Assembly (NCBI RefSeq): GCF_000934605.2
Contig: NZ_CP010897.2
Location: 4,340,001 to 4,404,000 of the forward strand
Reading direction: 5' to 3'
Length of the DNA: 64,000 bases
Origin: Pandoraea vervacti
Lineage (GTDB): Bacteria > Pseudomonadota > Gammaproteobacteria > Burkholderiales > Burkholderiaceae
Shown: positions 1 through 9,149 of the stretch, piece by piece
Position numbering within the stretch: the stretch's first letter is position 1
How the letters are laid out: each line of letters starts with the position of its first letter
Translations under genes and position numbers: made by a program
Notes under the pieces: model-generated
The model's database searches: none
What the model saw: only the letters and a program-made list of their open reading frames with translations
What the model was told of the DNA's origin: nothing

Positions 1-1160
1 AGGTCATCAAGGACCCCATCGGCACCAAGGGCGCGCGGCTGTCGACACAGATCAGCATTGCCGGGCGTACGCTCGTCTACCTGCCGCAGGAGCCGCACAT
101 CGGCATCTCGCAGCGCATCGAGAGTGAAGCCGAGCGCGAAGCGTTGCGCAGCAAGATCCAGGCGCTGGTGCCGGCCGATGAAAAAGGCGGCTTCATCGTG
201 CGCACGATTGCAGAAGACGCCGCCGACGCCGAACTGGCCAACGACATCGCCTATCTGCGCAAGTCGTGGCAGACCATCGGCGAGCAGAGCACGCGCGTGC
301 CGGCGCCCTCCCTGCTGTATCAGGACCTCAATCTCGCGCAGCGTGTGCTGCGTGACTTCGTGCATGAGGAGACGGGCAAGATTCTGGTCGACTCGCGCGA
401 GACCTATCAGAAGCTGGCCGAGTTCGCGACCACCTACACGCCGGCGGTGCTCGGCAAGCTCACGCATTACACGGGCGAGCGCCCCCTGTTCGATCTGTAC
501 AACGTGGAGACGGAAATCGAGCGGGCGCTGTCGCGTCGCGTCGACCTGAAGTCCGGCGGGTATCTGATGATCGACCAGACCGAAGCGATGACGACCATCG
601 ACGTGAACACTGGCGGCTACGTCGGCGCACGCAACTTCGACGACACCATCTTCAAGACGAACCTCGAAGCGGCGTTGATGATTGCGCGCCAGTTGCGTCT
701 GCGCAATCTCGGCGGGATCATCATCATCGACTTCATCGATATGGAAAGCGCCGAGCATCGCGACTCGGTGCTCGCCGAACTGAAGAAGGCGCTCGCGCGA
801 GACCGCACCCGCATCACGGTGAACGGATTCTCGCAACTGGGGCTGGTGGAAATGACGCGCAAACGCACGCGCGAGTCGCTCGCCCACGTGCTGTGCGAGC
901 CATGCGCCGTGTGCCAGGGCAAGGGCCAGGTCAAGACGCCGCGAACCCTGTGCTACGACATCCTGCGCGAGATCCTGCGCGAATCCCGTCAGTTCAACCC
1001 GCGCGAGTTCCGTCTGATTGCCTCGCAGGAAGTGGTCGATCTGTTCCTCGAAGAGGAGTCGCAACATCTCGCCATGCTGATCGACTTCATCGGCAAGCCC
1101 ATCTCGCTGCAAGTCGAATCGTCGTTCCATCAGGAGCAGTACGACATCATTCTGATGTAA
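1..1160 (+). CDS. rng: Ribonuclease G (3' part; start lies outside the window)
   Basis: Endoribonuclease of the RNase E/G family, which matures the 16S rRNA 5' end and takes part in mRNA decay in the cytoplasm. The reading frame is already open at base 3, so the N-terminus is missing. The visible part begins inside the S1-like region (VIKDPIGTKGARLSTQIS) and continues through the catalytic DNase I-like subdomain. The stretches MTTIDVNTGG and IIIIDFIDM carry the two family magnesium-binding aspartates. A Zn-link motif follows (CEPCAVCQGKG). The protein ends soon after the small domain, without the long disordered tail of RNase E, so RNase G is preferred. Stop is TAA at 1158. A hairpin without a T-tract follows. 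Confidence 0.95.
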   Translation, partial: VIKDPIGTKGARLSTQISIAGRTLVYLPQEPHIGISQRIESEAEREALRSKIQALVPADEKGGFIVRTIAEDAADAELANDIAYLRKSWQTIGEQSTRVPAPSLLYQDLNLAQRVLRDFVHEETGKILVDSRETYQKLAEFATTYTPAVLGKLTHYTGERPLFDLYNVETEIERALSRRVDLKSGGYLMIDQTEAMTTIDVNTGGYVGARNFDDTIFKTNLEAALMIARQLRLRNLGGIIIIDFIDMESAEHRDSVLAELKKALARDRTRITVNGFSQLGLVEMTRKRTRESLAHVLCEPCAVCQGKGQVKTPRTLCYDILREILRESRQFNPREFRLIASQEVVDLFLEEESQHLAMLIDFIGKPISLQVESSFHQEQYDIILM

Positions 1161-1178
1161 ATACGTCAGGACACCAAA

Positions 1179-1210
1179 GCACCGGGAGTATCCACTCCCT
1201 CTCCCGGTGC
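1179..1210 (+). terminator. Inverted repeat after rng, weak terminator candidate
   Basis: A 10-bp perfect stem (gcaccgggag / ctcccggtgc) closes a 12-base loop, 18 bases after the rng stop. No T-run follows the stem, so intrinsic termination is doubtful. It may protect the mRNA 3' end or act with Rho. Confidence 0.4.
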
Positions 1211-1363
1211 GCGCAGGCACCTTCATTGGGCATGCCAACCCGCCCACCTGCGCCCCTCCCTGCTTTTCATCGTCCCTGTTGCACCACAACCGGTCATGAT
1301 CGCCACGTGGCCCGGTTCTTGCGTTTAAACGCTTAAATATAACGACGAAAAAGGGGCAAACAA

Positions 1364-2401
1364 ATGGCGAATCCGAAAGCAATTGTCGATCTGACCCACG
1401 CAGTGAGGAAGTTGGCAGTCAGCAAGATCGGCGACATCAACGAGATCAACCGTGAGACGACATTTCTCGCACTCAACGCGTTGATCGAAGCGGCCCGTGC
1501 AGGCAATGCGGGCAAGGGCTTCGCCGTCGTGGCCAACCAGGTCAAGCTCGTCTCGAAGCGCATCGGCGAGGTGACCGATTCGCTCAACAAGGAGCTCACC
1601 GGGTCGCTCAAGGAACTCACGGAACTCGGCGATCTCATGATCGAGCGAATGGGCGGGCACGACGGTCAACGCTGTGCCGACCTCGCGCTGAACATGATCG
1701 ACGTCGTCGACCGCAATCTCTACGAACGATCGTGCGACGTGCGCTGGTGGGCGACCGACTCGGCCGTCGTGACGTGCCTGACGGACCCGCATCCCGAGGC
1801 AGCGGCGCATGCAGCGGACCGCCTCGGCGTCATTCTGGACAGCTACACCGTCTACAAGGATCTCTGGGTGGTGGATGCCCAAGGCATGGTCGTGGCCAAC
1901 GGCCGCCGCTCGGACTACCCGGTAATGGGCAGCAATGTCGCGGACGCGAACTGGTTCAAGGCCGCGCTCAAGACACGCAGCGGCGCCGATTACGTCGCCA
2001 GCGACGTTCAGACGCTCGCGCATCTCAGGCACGCGCAGGTCGCGACCTACTCGACTGCCATTCGGGAGAACGGACTGGCCGATGGCCGCGTGCTGGGCGC
2101 ACTGGTCATCTTTTTCGACTGGGCGCCGCAAGCCGAAGCGGTCGTCAAGGGCGTGCGACTGAGCGACGAAGAATGGGCGCGCACGCGGTGCATGATCGTG
2201 GACTCCTCGTTTCGCGTGATTGCCAGCTCGGACGGACAAGGCGTACTCAGCGAGACCTTTCATCTGCGCACCGACGGGGCGACGAGCGGCTTCTATACCG
2301 ACACTGTCAAACGAAGGACCGTCGCGTTCGCAGCGACACCCGGCTATGAAACCTACAAGGGACTCGGATGGTACGGCGTGGTGTGTCAGCAGCACCGGTG
2401 A
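1364..2401 (+). CDS. Soluble chemoreceptor-like protein: N-terminal MCP tip, C-terminal Cache-like sensor
   Basis: 345 residues with no signal peptide and no membrane segment. Residues ~25-75 match the chemoreceptor signalling tip (FLALNALIEAARAGNAGKGF, then AVVANQV), the part that binds CheW and CheA. Residues ~150-300 look like a Cache-type ligand-binding fold (VYKDLWVVDAQGMVVANGR, ANWFKAALK, a second sheet around MIVDSSFRVIASSDGQG). The order is the reverse of classical transmembrane receptors, and the flanking methylation helices are mostly missing. A purine-rich AAGGGG lies about 10 bases before the ATG. The protein probably senses a cytoplasmic cue and feeds a chemotaxis-type array. The Cache assignment is by eye; a GAF or PAS fold is the alternative. 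Confidence 0.75.
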   Translation: MANPKAIVDLTHAVRKLAVSKIGDINEINRETTFLALNALIEAARAGNAGKGFAVVANQVKLVSKRIGEVTDSLNKELTGSLKELTELGDLMIERMGGHDGQRCADLALNMIDVVDRNLYERSCDVRWWATDSAVVTCLTDPHPEAAAHAADRLGVILDSYTVYKDLWVVDAQGMVVANGRRSDYPVMGSNVADANWFKAALKTRSGADYVASDVQTLAHLRHAQVATYSTAIRENGLADGRVLGALVIFFDWAPQAEAVVKGVRLSDEEWARTRCMIVDSSFRVIASSDGQGVLSETFHLRTDGATSGFYTDTVKRRTVAFAATPGYETYKGLGWYGVVCQQHR

Positions 2402-2547
2402 GTCTTTGAGGGGAAGATGACGGCGAATCGGTCGCGCTACCTGGTGGACGGCGCGACCACTGGACGGCGCGGCTGGCACATTCGGGCAACCGCAATACAA
2501 TACGACATCGATCCGATTTCGTCGCGCCCGACGCGCACGTCCTGGCC

Positions 2548-3885
2548 ATGCCCTATTCGAACTACGACAATCTGGCAGCATCGAGCGAGGCGCTCGACAA
2601 ACACGCCGTCGCACGCCATTCGACCTGGGTCAGTATCTGGGTCAACGTGGTGCTCACGACGGCGCAGATCGTCATCGGGGTCTTCGCCCGTTCGCAGGCC
2701 CTGATCGCCGACGGCATCCATTCGCTCTCGGACATCGTCTCCGACTTCGTGGTGCTCGCCGCCGCACGCGGCAGCGCCCGCGCGCCGGACGCCGATCACC
2801 CCTACGGACACAGCCGTTACGAGAACGCCGCGTCGCTCTTTCTCGGCGTGATCCTGCTCGCCGTGGGCGCCGGTATGCTGTGGCGCGGCATCGAACGGCT
2901 ACTGCATCCGGAAGAGATTCCGGAGGTGCATGTCACCGCGCTGGTCGTCGCCGTCGTGGTGCTCGTGAGCAAGGAGGGTCTGTTTCGCTACATGCTGCGC
3001 GCCGCGCAGCGCGTGCGCTCCGCGATGCTCGTCGCCAATGCCTGGCATGCGCGCTCGGACGCCCTCTCGTCGCTCGTCGTCGCCTGCGGCATTCTGGGCA
3101 ATCTGGCGGGCTATCGTATCCTCGACCCGCTCGCTGCTGCGCTCGTGGGCCTGATGATCGGACGCACCGGCTGGAAATTCGGCTGGAACGCGCTTCAGGA
3201 TCTGATCGATCGTGGTGTCGACGACGCGACCACCGTCTCCATCCGTCAGCGCCTGCTCGACACCCCCGGCGTGCGCGCCATCGACATGCTGCGCACGCGC
3301 CGCATGGGCGATGAAATCGTGGTGGATGTGCATATCCTCGTCGATGCGCGCCTGTCGGTCTCCGAAGGGCACTACATCGCAGAACAGGCGCGCGCGGCCG
3401 TCATGGGCGAGCCGCAGATTCTCGACGTACTGGTGCACGTTGACCCGGAAAGCGACACCAAGGGCACCGCGCTGCAACAATGGCCTGCGCGCGCGGTCGT
3501 CGTCGGCGCGGCCGAACTGCTGTGCCGGGCGAATGCGCTCGCGTTGCATGACGTCAAGCTGCATTACCTCGATAACGGACTGGAAGCCGACGTGATCGTC
3601 GAAGGACTGGATGAACCGGTGCGTGCCGGTGCGGACCTTGCAGGCGATGGCGGCGTGGAAGCCGCGTCGCAAACCGTCGCCGATGCGCTCGCCGCCCGCT
3701 TCGAGCCACTGGGGCTGCGTTACGTACGTGTGCTTCGGGTGACGGGGGAAACCTCGACGGCAGTGGCCACATCGGCCACGTCAGCCACATCGGGCACATC
3801 GGTCGCCACCGAATCACCGAGCGCGACCCGCGGCGCGCAGAGGGTAGAAAAAACGTCGGCCGCCGGGTCGTCCTCCGTTAGCTGA
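2548..3885 (+). CDS. Cation diffusion facilitator (CDF) family metal exporter
   Basis: 445-residue inner-membrane proton/metal antiporter, probably for Zn(II) or a similar divalent ion. Six membrane segments lie in residues ~25-210. Site-A ligands are visible as H58/D62 in TM2 (ADGIHSLSD) and H167/D171 in TM5 (WHARSDALSS), the HxxxD pairs typical of zinc-type members. A cytoplasmic ferredoxin-like domain follows (~215-300: DEIVVDVHILVD, ILDVLVHVDPES). It is longer than the usual ~300 residues: a second regulatory-like region and a Ser/Thr/Ala-rich tail (from ~395) are added. The tail is encoded by short repeats near 3766-3805. It stands alone on the plus strand, convergent with rfbC. Confidence 0.9.
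   Translation: MPYSNYDNLAASSEALDKHAVARHSTWVSIWVNVVLTTAQIVIGVFARSQALIADGIHSLSDIVSDFVVLAAARGSARAPDADHPYGHSRYENAASLFLGVILLAVGAGMLWRGIERLLHPEEIPEVHVTALVVAVVVLVSKEGLFRYMLRAAQRVRSAMLVANAWHARSDALSSLVVACGILGNLAGYRILDPLAAALVGLMIGRTGWKFGWNALQDLIDRGVDDATTVSIRQRLLDTPGVRAIDMLRTRRMGDEIVVDVHILVDARLSVSEGHYIAEQARAAVMGEPQILDVLVHVDPESDTKGTALQQWPARAVVVGAAELLCRANALALHDVKLHYLDNGLEADVIVEGLDEPVRAGADLAGDGGVEAASQTVADALAARFEPLGLRYVRVLRVTGETSTAVATSATSATSGTSVATESPSATRGAQRVEKTSAAGSSSVS
3763..3806 (+). repeat. Degenerate 9-bp repeats in the CDF gene 3' end
   Basis: Variants of gccacatcg recur about five times (ggccacatcg, gccacgtca, gccacatcg, ggcacatcg) and encode the Ala-Thr-Ser-rich tail (TSATSATSGTS). This looks like replication-slippage expansion of a non-essential linker. 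Confidence 0.6.
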
Positions 3886-3971
3886 CCTCGCTGAACAAGG
3901 GACCCTAGCGGCCATTGCGGCCAGCGTGCCGTCAAATCACGTTAATACGGCCCGACCGGCGTGCGCGAGCG

Positions 3972-4520
3972 TCAGTCCTCGTGCTTGTACTGCGCGAACG
4001 GCATGCCCTGGCGGTCCTTGTCCGAGACGGTCGGCGTCATGCCGTCGAGCGGCCAGGGAATTGCCAGCGTCGGGTCATCCCAGCGAATGCAACGCTCGAA
4101 CTGCGGCGCCCAGTAGTCCGTTGTCTTGTAGAGCACTTCGGCTGTCTCCGACGTCACTACGAAGCCATGGGCAAAACCGGCCGGAATCCACAACTGCTTC
4201 TTGTTTTCGGCGCTGATCCGCTCTGCCACCCACTTGCCGAACGTCGGCGAACCCTCACGGATATCGACCGCGACATCGTAGATCTCGCCGTGCAACACCC
4301 GCACGAGCTTGCCCTGCGGTTGCCTGATCTGGTAATGCAGGCCGCGCAGCACGCCACGCACCGAGCGCGACTGGTTGTCCTGCACGAACGTGAGCGTTTC
4401 GCCGAGCGCATCGTCGAAGTTGCGCTGATTGAAGCTCTCGAAGAAATAGCCGCGCGAATCGCCGAACACCTTGGGTTCGATGACGCACACGGCCGGGATC
4501 GCGGTAGGGGTGACTTGCAT
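3972..4520 (-). CDS. rfbC: dTDP-4-dehydrorhamnose 3,5-epimerase
   Basis: 182-residue cupin epimerase that converts dTDP-4-keto-6-deoxyglucose to the L-lyxo isomer, the third step of dTDP-L-rhamnose synthesis. Hallmarks are the N-terminal PKVFGDSRGYFFESFNQ, the catalytic-histidine segment VLRGLHYQ, LVRVLHGEIYDVAVDIR, and the C-terminal dimer/active-site stretch EVLYKTTDYWAP. Length is normal. It is the last gene of rfbB-rfbA-rfbC, 63 bases after rfbA. rfbD, which would complete rhamnose synthesis, is not beside it: downstream lies a convergent metal exporter. Confidence 0.96.
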   Translation of the reverse strand: MQVTPTAIPAVCVIEPKVFGDSRGYFFESFNQRNFDDALGETLTFVQDNQSRSVRGVLRGLHYQIRQPQGKLVRVLHGEIYDVAVDIREGSPTFGKWVAERISAENKKQLWIPAGFAHGFVVTSETAEVLYKTTDYWAPQFERCIRWDDPTLAIPWPLDGMTPTVSDKDRQGMPFAQYKHED

Positions 4521-4583
4521 GGGAATTACCGGTAGGAATCAAGGGGCGAGCAACGGGTGCACAGGGTTCGTGTCAGGCAGCGA

Positions 4584-5471
4584 TCAGAACACCCGCTCGC
4601 GCAACATCGAGAGGAGATACTGACCGTAGCCCGTCTTCGCCAGCGGCTGTGCCAGCGTCTCGATCGCAGCGGCATCGATCCACCCGCGTCGGTACGCAAT
4701 TTCCTCAGGACAGGCGACCTTCAGCCCCTGGCGCGATTCGATCGTCTGAATGAACGTGCTCGCTTCGAGCATCGATTCATGCGTGCCGGTATCGAGCCAC
4801 GCGTAACCGCGCCCCATGATCTGCACGTTGAGCTTGCCGCGCTTCAGATACTCGTTGTTGACGTCGGTGATTTCCAGCTCGCCGCGCGCCGAAGGTCGGA
4901 TCGTGCGCGCAATCTCGATGACGTCGTTATCGCAGAAGTACAGGCCCGTGACCGCGTAGCGCGACTTCGGCTGCGTGGGCTTTTCGATCAGTTCGATCGC
5001 GCGCCCCGAGTCGTCGAACGTCACCACGCCGTAGCGCTCCGGATCGTTCACCGGGTAGGCGAACACGGTCGCGCCGTCGGTCTGCTGGTTTGCCGCGCTC
5101 AGCAACGCCGCGAAATCGTGGCCATAGAAAAGGTTGTCGCCCAGCACGAGCGCGCACGGATCGTTGCCGATGAAATCCGCACCAATCAGGAACGCCTGCG
5201 CCAGCCCGTCGGGAGACGGCTGCACCGCGTACTGGATGCTCAGCCCCCACTGGCTGCCGTCGCCGAGCAACTGCTCGAAGCGCGGCGTGTCCTGCGGGGT
5301 GGAGATCACGAGCACGTCGCGAATGCCCGCGAGCATCAGCGTGGTGAGCGGGTAGTAGATCATCGGCTTGTCGTAGACGGGAAGCAGTTGCTTCGATACC
5401 GCCAGCGTCGCCGGATACAGGCGGGTGCCGGACCCGCCCGCGAGAATGATGCCCTTGCGTCTCGTCGTCAT
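4584..5471 (-). CDS. rfbA: Glucose-1-phosphate thymidylyltransferase
   Basis: 295 residues. Catalyses dTTP + glucose-1-phosphate to dTDP-glucose, the first step of dTDP-sugar synthesis. The nucleotide-binding signature GGSGTRLYPAT is at residues ~12-22, followed by KQLLPVYDKPMIYYPL. Further sugar-nucleotide signatures are LGDNLFYGHDF, EKPTQPKSRYAVTGLYFCD and the YAWLDTGTHESML segment. Length is standard. Its ATG overlaps the rfbB stop as ATGA (5468-5471), which indicates translational coupling. Confidence 0.97.
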   Translation of the reverse strand: MTTRRKGIILAGGSGTRLYPATLAVSKQLLPVYDKPMIYYPLTTLMLAGIRDVLVISTPQDTPRFEQLLGDGSQWGLSIQYAVQPSPDGLAQAFLIGADFIGNDPCALVLGDNLFYGHDFAALLSAANQQTDGATVFAYPVNDPERYGVVTFDDSGRAIELIEKPTQPKSRYAVTGLYFCDNDVIEIARTIRPSARGELEITDVNNEYLKRGKLNVQIMGRGYAWLDTGTHESMLEASTFIQTIESRQGLKVACPEEIAYRRGWIDAAAIETLAQPLAKTGYGQYLLSMLRERVF

Positions 5472-6610
5472 GCCGCACCTCCCGTCGGGGCGGCCTTGGC
5501 GTCCCGTCCTTGAGTTTGATCCCCGCCTTGATCACCGGCTTGCTCATCGCTTTGCTCACGATAATGCGTCTCGATCCAGCGCTGATATTCGCCGGATTGC
5601 ACCTGACGCACCCACTCGCCGTTGGCGAGATACCACTGCACTGTCTTGCGCATGCCGGTCTCGAACGTGTGCGCCGGACGCCAGCCCAGTTCGCGCTCAA
5701 GCTTGCGCGCGTCGATGGCGTACCGACGATCGTGGCCGGGGCGGTCCGTGACGAACGTCACCTGATCGGCGTATGACTTGCCGTCGGCACGCGGCGAAAG
5801 CTCGTCGAGCAACTGGCAAAGGTGCTTCACGACCGACAGATTGTTCTGCTCGTTCCAGCCGCCCACGTTGTAGACCTCGCCCGGCGTGCCCTTGCTCAGC
5901 ACTTCGCGGATGGCGGAACAGTGGTCGCCGACGTACAGCCAGTCGCGCACGTTGCTGCCGTCGCCATAGATCGGCAGCGGCTTGCCGGCCAGTGCGTTGG
6001 CGATGACCAGCGGAATGAGCTTTTCGGGAAACTGGTACGGACCGTAGTTGTTCGAGCAGTTGGTCGTGAGCACCGGCAGGCCATACGTGTGGTGATACGC
6101 CCGCACGAGGTGATCGGAGCCCGCCTTGGACGCCGAATAGGGGCTGTTCGGCGCGTAAGGCGTGGTCTCGGTGAACGCGGGATCGGTCGGGCTCAGCGAG
6201 CCGTAGACTTCGTCCGTCGACACATGCAGAAAGCGGAAGCTCTCACGTGCGTCGCCCTCGAGCGCGCTCCAGTACGCGCGCGCGGCTTCGAGCATCGTGA
6301 ACGTGCCGACGACGTTCGTCTGCACGAAATCGCCCGGCCCGTGAATGGAGCGGTCGACGTGACTCTCCGCCGCGAAGTGCAGCACTGCGCGCGGACGATG
6401 CTCCGCATACAAACGATCGAGCGCCGCCCGGTCGCAGATGTCGACCTGCGCGAAACGGTGACGTGCGTCGTGCTCCACGCTCGCCAGATTGGCGAGGTTG
6501 CCCGCGTACGTCAGCTTGTCGAGGGTCAGCACCGGCTCATCGTGTTGCGCAAGCCAGTCCAGAACGAAATTTGCGCCGATGAAGCCGGCGCCACCAGTCA
6601 CGAAGATCAT
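5468..6610 (-). CDS. rfbB: dTDP-glucose 4,6-dehydratase
   Basis: 380-residue short-chain dehydrogenase/reductase that converts dTDP-glucose to dTDP-4-keto-6-deoxyglucose using bound NAD+. The Rossmann motif GGAGFIGANFV sits at residues ~6-16, FAAESHVDRSI follows, and the catalytic YSASK is near 168-172, preceded by STDEVYGSL. The C-terminus has a Gln/Asp-rich extension (EQAGDQGGDQTQGRDAK) beyond the usual ~355 residues. It starts 30 bases after the peroxidase gene stop, so these genes and rfbA-rfbC may share a transcript. Confidence 0.97.
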   Translation of the reverse strand: MIFVTGGAGFIGANFVLDWLAQHDEPVLTLDKLTYAGNLANLASVEHDARHRFAQVDICDRAALDRLYAEHRPRAVLHFAAESHVDRSIHGPGDFVQTNVVGTFTMLEAARAYWSALEGDARESFRFLHVSTDEVYGSLSPTDPAFTETTPYAPNSPYSASKAGSDHLVRAYHHTYGLPVLTTNCSNNYGPYQFPEKLIPLVIANALAGKPLPIYGDGSNVRDWLYVGDHCSAIREVLSKGTPGEVYNVGGWNEQNNLSVVKHLCQLLDELSPRADGKSYADQVTFVTDRPGHDRRYAIDARKLERELGWRPAHTFETGMRKTVQWYLANGEWVRQVQSGEYQRWIETHYREQSDEQAGDQGGDQTQGRDAKAAPTGGAA

Positions 6611-6640
6611 GGGGTATGCAAAATGAGTGGGGGAGCGGCC

Positions 6641-7222
6641 TTACTTGCGCGGCACACGTCCCATCAGGAAAAATTCGTCGTTCGGCCGCATCGAAATCGC
6701 GTTCGCGATGCGGTTGGACATACCGAAAAACGCCGTGATCGCGGCGATGTCCCAGATGTCCTCGTCATGCAGACCGTGGCGGCGCAGGGTGGCGTAATCG
6801 TCGTCGCTCACGTCCTGCGAACGCTCGCAGACCTTGAGCGCATACGCCAGAATCGCCTTCTGGCGATCGGTCAGGTCCGCCTTCAGATAGTTGACAGCCA
6901 CCTGATCGGCCAGCAGCGGCTGCTTCTCGTAAATGCGCACCAGCGCCCCGTGCGCCACCACGCAATAGAGGCACTGGTTCACGGCGCTGGTCGCCACCAC
7001 GATCATCTCGCGCTCGCCCTTGCTCAAGTTGCCTTCCTTGAGCATCAGCGCATCGTGATAGGCGAAAAACGCGCGGAATTCGTCCGGGCGATGGGCCAGC
7101 GTCAGAAAAACGTTCGGGATGAAGCCAGCCTTTTCATGAACCTCGTCGATACGCGCGCGGATATCCGCCGGCAGCGAGGCAAGGTCCGGCACGGGAAAAC
7201 GGCTGATCGGCGGCTGGCTCAT
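6641..7222 (-). CDS. AhpD-like / carboxymuconolactone-decarboxylase-fold peroxidase-related protein
   Basis: 193 residues of the alkylhydroperoxidase D-like fold. The redox CxxC motif with its helper histidine is visible as NQCLYCVVAHG (residues ~83-93). Flanking helices (FRAFFAYHDALM, LSKGEREMIVVATSAVN) match the 'uncharacterised peroxidase-related' subgroup. The likely role is thiol-dependent peroxide reduction in the cytoplasm; the substrate cannot be told from sequence. A good ribosome site (gaggag) precedes the ATG. Its leader holds a 9-bp tandem repeat. It lies between msbA and rfbB on the same strand. Confidence 0.85.
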   Translation of the reverse strand: MSQPPISRFPVPDLASLPADIRARIDEVHEKAGFIPNVFLTLAHRPDEFRAFFAYHDALMLKEGNLSKGEREMIVVATSAVNQCLYCVVAHGALVRIYEKQPLLADQVAVNYLKADLTDRQKAILAYALKVCERSQDVSDDDYATLRRHGLHDEDIWDIAAITAFFGMSNRIANAISMRPNDEFFLMGRVPRK

Positions 7223-7246
7223 CGTGATCTCCTCGGTCTCATCGGC

Positions 7247-7296
7247 TTCATGGGCTTGGCTTCATGGGCTTCATGGGCATCATGAGCCTCATGGGT
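7247..7296. repeat. 9-bp tandem repeat between msbA and the peroxidase gene
   Basis: The unit ttcatgggc occurs at 7247, 7261 and 7270 and continues as variants at 7279 and 7288 (atcatgagc, ctcatgggt). It sits just upstream of the ribosome site of the peroxidase gene on the minus strand. It has the appearance of slippage-generated DNA; any regulatory effect is unproven. Confidence 0.7.
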
Positions 7297-7397
7297 CTCA
7301 TTGCGCACGGTCGGATGCGGGGCTCGGCGTCACCGTGCATGTGCGTCGCCCTGCCCGGCACACCATCGGCCTGTCGAAACGTCGCAATGACAAAACG

Positions 7398-9149
7398 TCA
7401 GGCTTCCTGCTGCTGCGCATACTGGATGCGGTGCAGATGGGCGTAAAGGCCATTATGCGCCACGAGTTCCTGGTGCGAGCCCTGCTCCACGATACGCCCC
7501 TGCTCCAGCACCACGATGCGGTCCGCGCGCTCGATGGTCGACAAGCGATGCGCGATCACCAGCGTGGTGCGGCCTTCCATCAGCACCTCGAGTGCCGCCT
7601 GCACGTGACGCTCCGACTCGGAATCCAGTGCCGACGTCGCTTCGTCCAGAATCAGAATCGGCGCGTCCTTGTAGATGGCGCGGGCGATCGCCAGACGCTG
7701 GCGCTGTCCACCCGACAGCCGCATGCCGTTGTCGCCCACCATCGTGTTCACGCCGTCGGGCATCGAGGCGACGGCGTCGGCCAGGTTGGCGGCGCGCAAT
7801 GCGGCCTGCACGCGCTCGGCATCGACTTCCTGACCGTAAGCGACGTTCGCCGCGATGGTGTCGTTGAACAACACGACATCCTGGCTCACGAACGCGATCT
7901 GACGGCGCAGATCGGCCAGCCGCAGGTCGGTCAGCGCAATACCGTCGAGCAGAATACGGCCGCCCGTGGGGTCGAAGAAGCGCGGCACGAGATTGACCAT
8001 CGTCGTCTTGCCGCTGCCCGAAGGGCCGACCAGTGCGACCATCTCACCCGGCGCGACGTCCAGCGAAATATTGTCCAGCGTCGGGCGCTCGCTCGCGCCG
8101 TAGTGAAAACTCACGTGATCGAACGTTACACGGCCCTTAGCGCGATCGAGCGTGCGTTCGCCACCGCTCGGCTCGACCTCCACGTCCATGACTTCGAAGA
8201 TCAGCTCGGCGGCCGTCACGCCGCGTTGCAGCGGCTGGTTCACGTCCATCAGATGCTTGAGTGGCGACACGACGAGCAGCAGTGCGGTGACGAAAGCGGT
8301 GAATCCGCCCACGGTCATCTCGCCGGACGACGATTCGATCATCGCCACCGTGATGACGATCGCCAGCGCCAGCGAGGCCAGCGCCTGCGTGACCGGTTGT
8401 GCCAGACCGCCCGAGACCGTCACGCGCATGGCATAACCGCGCAGCGTGCTGGTCATCTTGTCGAAGCGGGACTTTTCGTACGCTTCGCCGTTGTGGATCT
8501 TCACGACCTTATAGCCGCCGACCGCCTCTTCGACCACGTAGGACAGCGCATTGGTCAGCGTCTGCTGCTCGCGGTTCAGACGGCGCAGGCGGCGATTGAT
8601 CTTGCCGACCAGCCAGCCGATGAACGGCAGAATGACGGCCACGACGAGCGTGAGGCGCCAGTTCAGATAGAACAGATAGCCCAGCAGGCCGATGACGGTC
8701 AGCGAATCGCGCACGAGCGTGATGAGCACGGTGGTCAGCACGCCGAGCACCTGATTGACCTCGTAGACGATCGCATTGATCAGCGTACTGGTCGTCTCGC
8801 GCTGGTAGTACGACGCCGGAGCATGGAGCAAACGCTCGAACATGCGCACACGCAGATCGAGCAACACGCGGTTCGAGACCCACGACAGCATGTAGTTGGC
8901 CGAATACTGCGCCAGCCCCCGAATCACGGCCAGCCCGATCACGGCCGCCGGCACATACCAGAGCTTCCACGGATCGCCGCCGGAGAATCCTTTATCCAGC
9001 ACCGGCTTCAAGACTGCCGGAATCGCGGCTTCGGTCCCCGCGACCAGCGCCATGGCGAGAACGGCCAGCAGGCCCATGTGCCAATACGGCTGGAGATAGC
9101 CCAGCAGACGTCGCAGAATCGGTCCGGCGGGCTTGTGCGGTGCGCTCAT
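7398..9149 (-). CDS. msbA: Lipid A export ABC transporter, permease/ATPase
   Basis: 583-residue half-transporter that flips lipid A-core across the inner membrane. Six N-terminal membrane helices (residues ~20-310) precede the nucleotide-binding domain, with Walker A VGPSGSGKTT, signature LSGGQRQR and Walker B ILILDEATSALD. I chose the ATG at 9149 (MSAPHKPAGP) because it gives the usual MsbA length; the frame stays open to 9425 but the extra residues look non-coding and face recQ. It is divergent from recQ and upstream of the dTDP-sugar genes, which fits an envelope-building region. Confidence 0.95.
   Translation of the reverse strand: MSAPHKPAGPILRRLLGYLQPYWHMGLLAVLAMALVAGTEAAIPAVLKPVLDKGFSGGDPWKLWYVPAAVIGLAVIRGLAQYSANYMLSWVSNRVLLDLRVRMFERLLHAPASYYQRETTSTLINAIVYEVNQVLGVLTTVLITLVRDSLTVIGLLGYLFYLNWRLTLVVAVILPFIGWLVGKINRRLRRLNREQQTLTNALSYVVEEAVGGYKVVKIHNGEAYEKSRFDKMTSTLRGYAMRVTVSGGLAQPVTQALASLALAIVITVAMIESSSGEMTVGGFTAFVTALLLVVSPLKHLMDVNQPLQRGVTAAELIFEVMDVEVEPSGGERTLDRAKGRVTFDHVSFHYGASERPTLDNISLDVAPGEMVALVGPSGSGKTTMVNLVPRFFDPTGGRILLDGIALTDLRLADLRRQIAFVSQDVVLFNDTIAANVAYGQEVDAERVQAALRAANLADAVASMPDGVNTMVGDNGMRLSGGQRQRLAIARAIYKDAPILILDEATSALDSESERHVQAALEVLMEGRTTLVIAHRLSTIERADRIVVLEQGRIVEQGSHQELVAHNGLYAHLHRIQYAQQQEA

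Noticed and set aside
1161..1363. Missing 5' part of a transmembrane chemoreceptor upstream of 1364
   Set aside because: The region has no coding frame for a sensor or membrane helix, and the ATG at 1364 has its own ribosome site.
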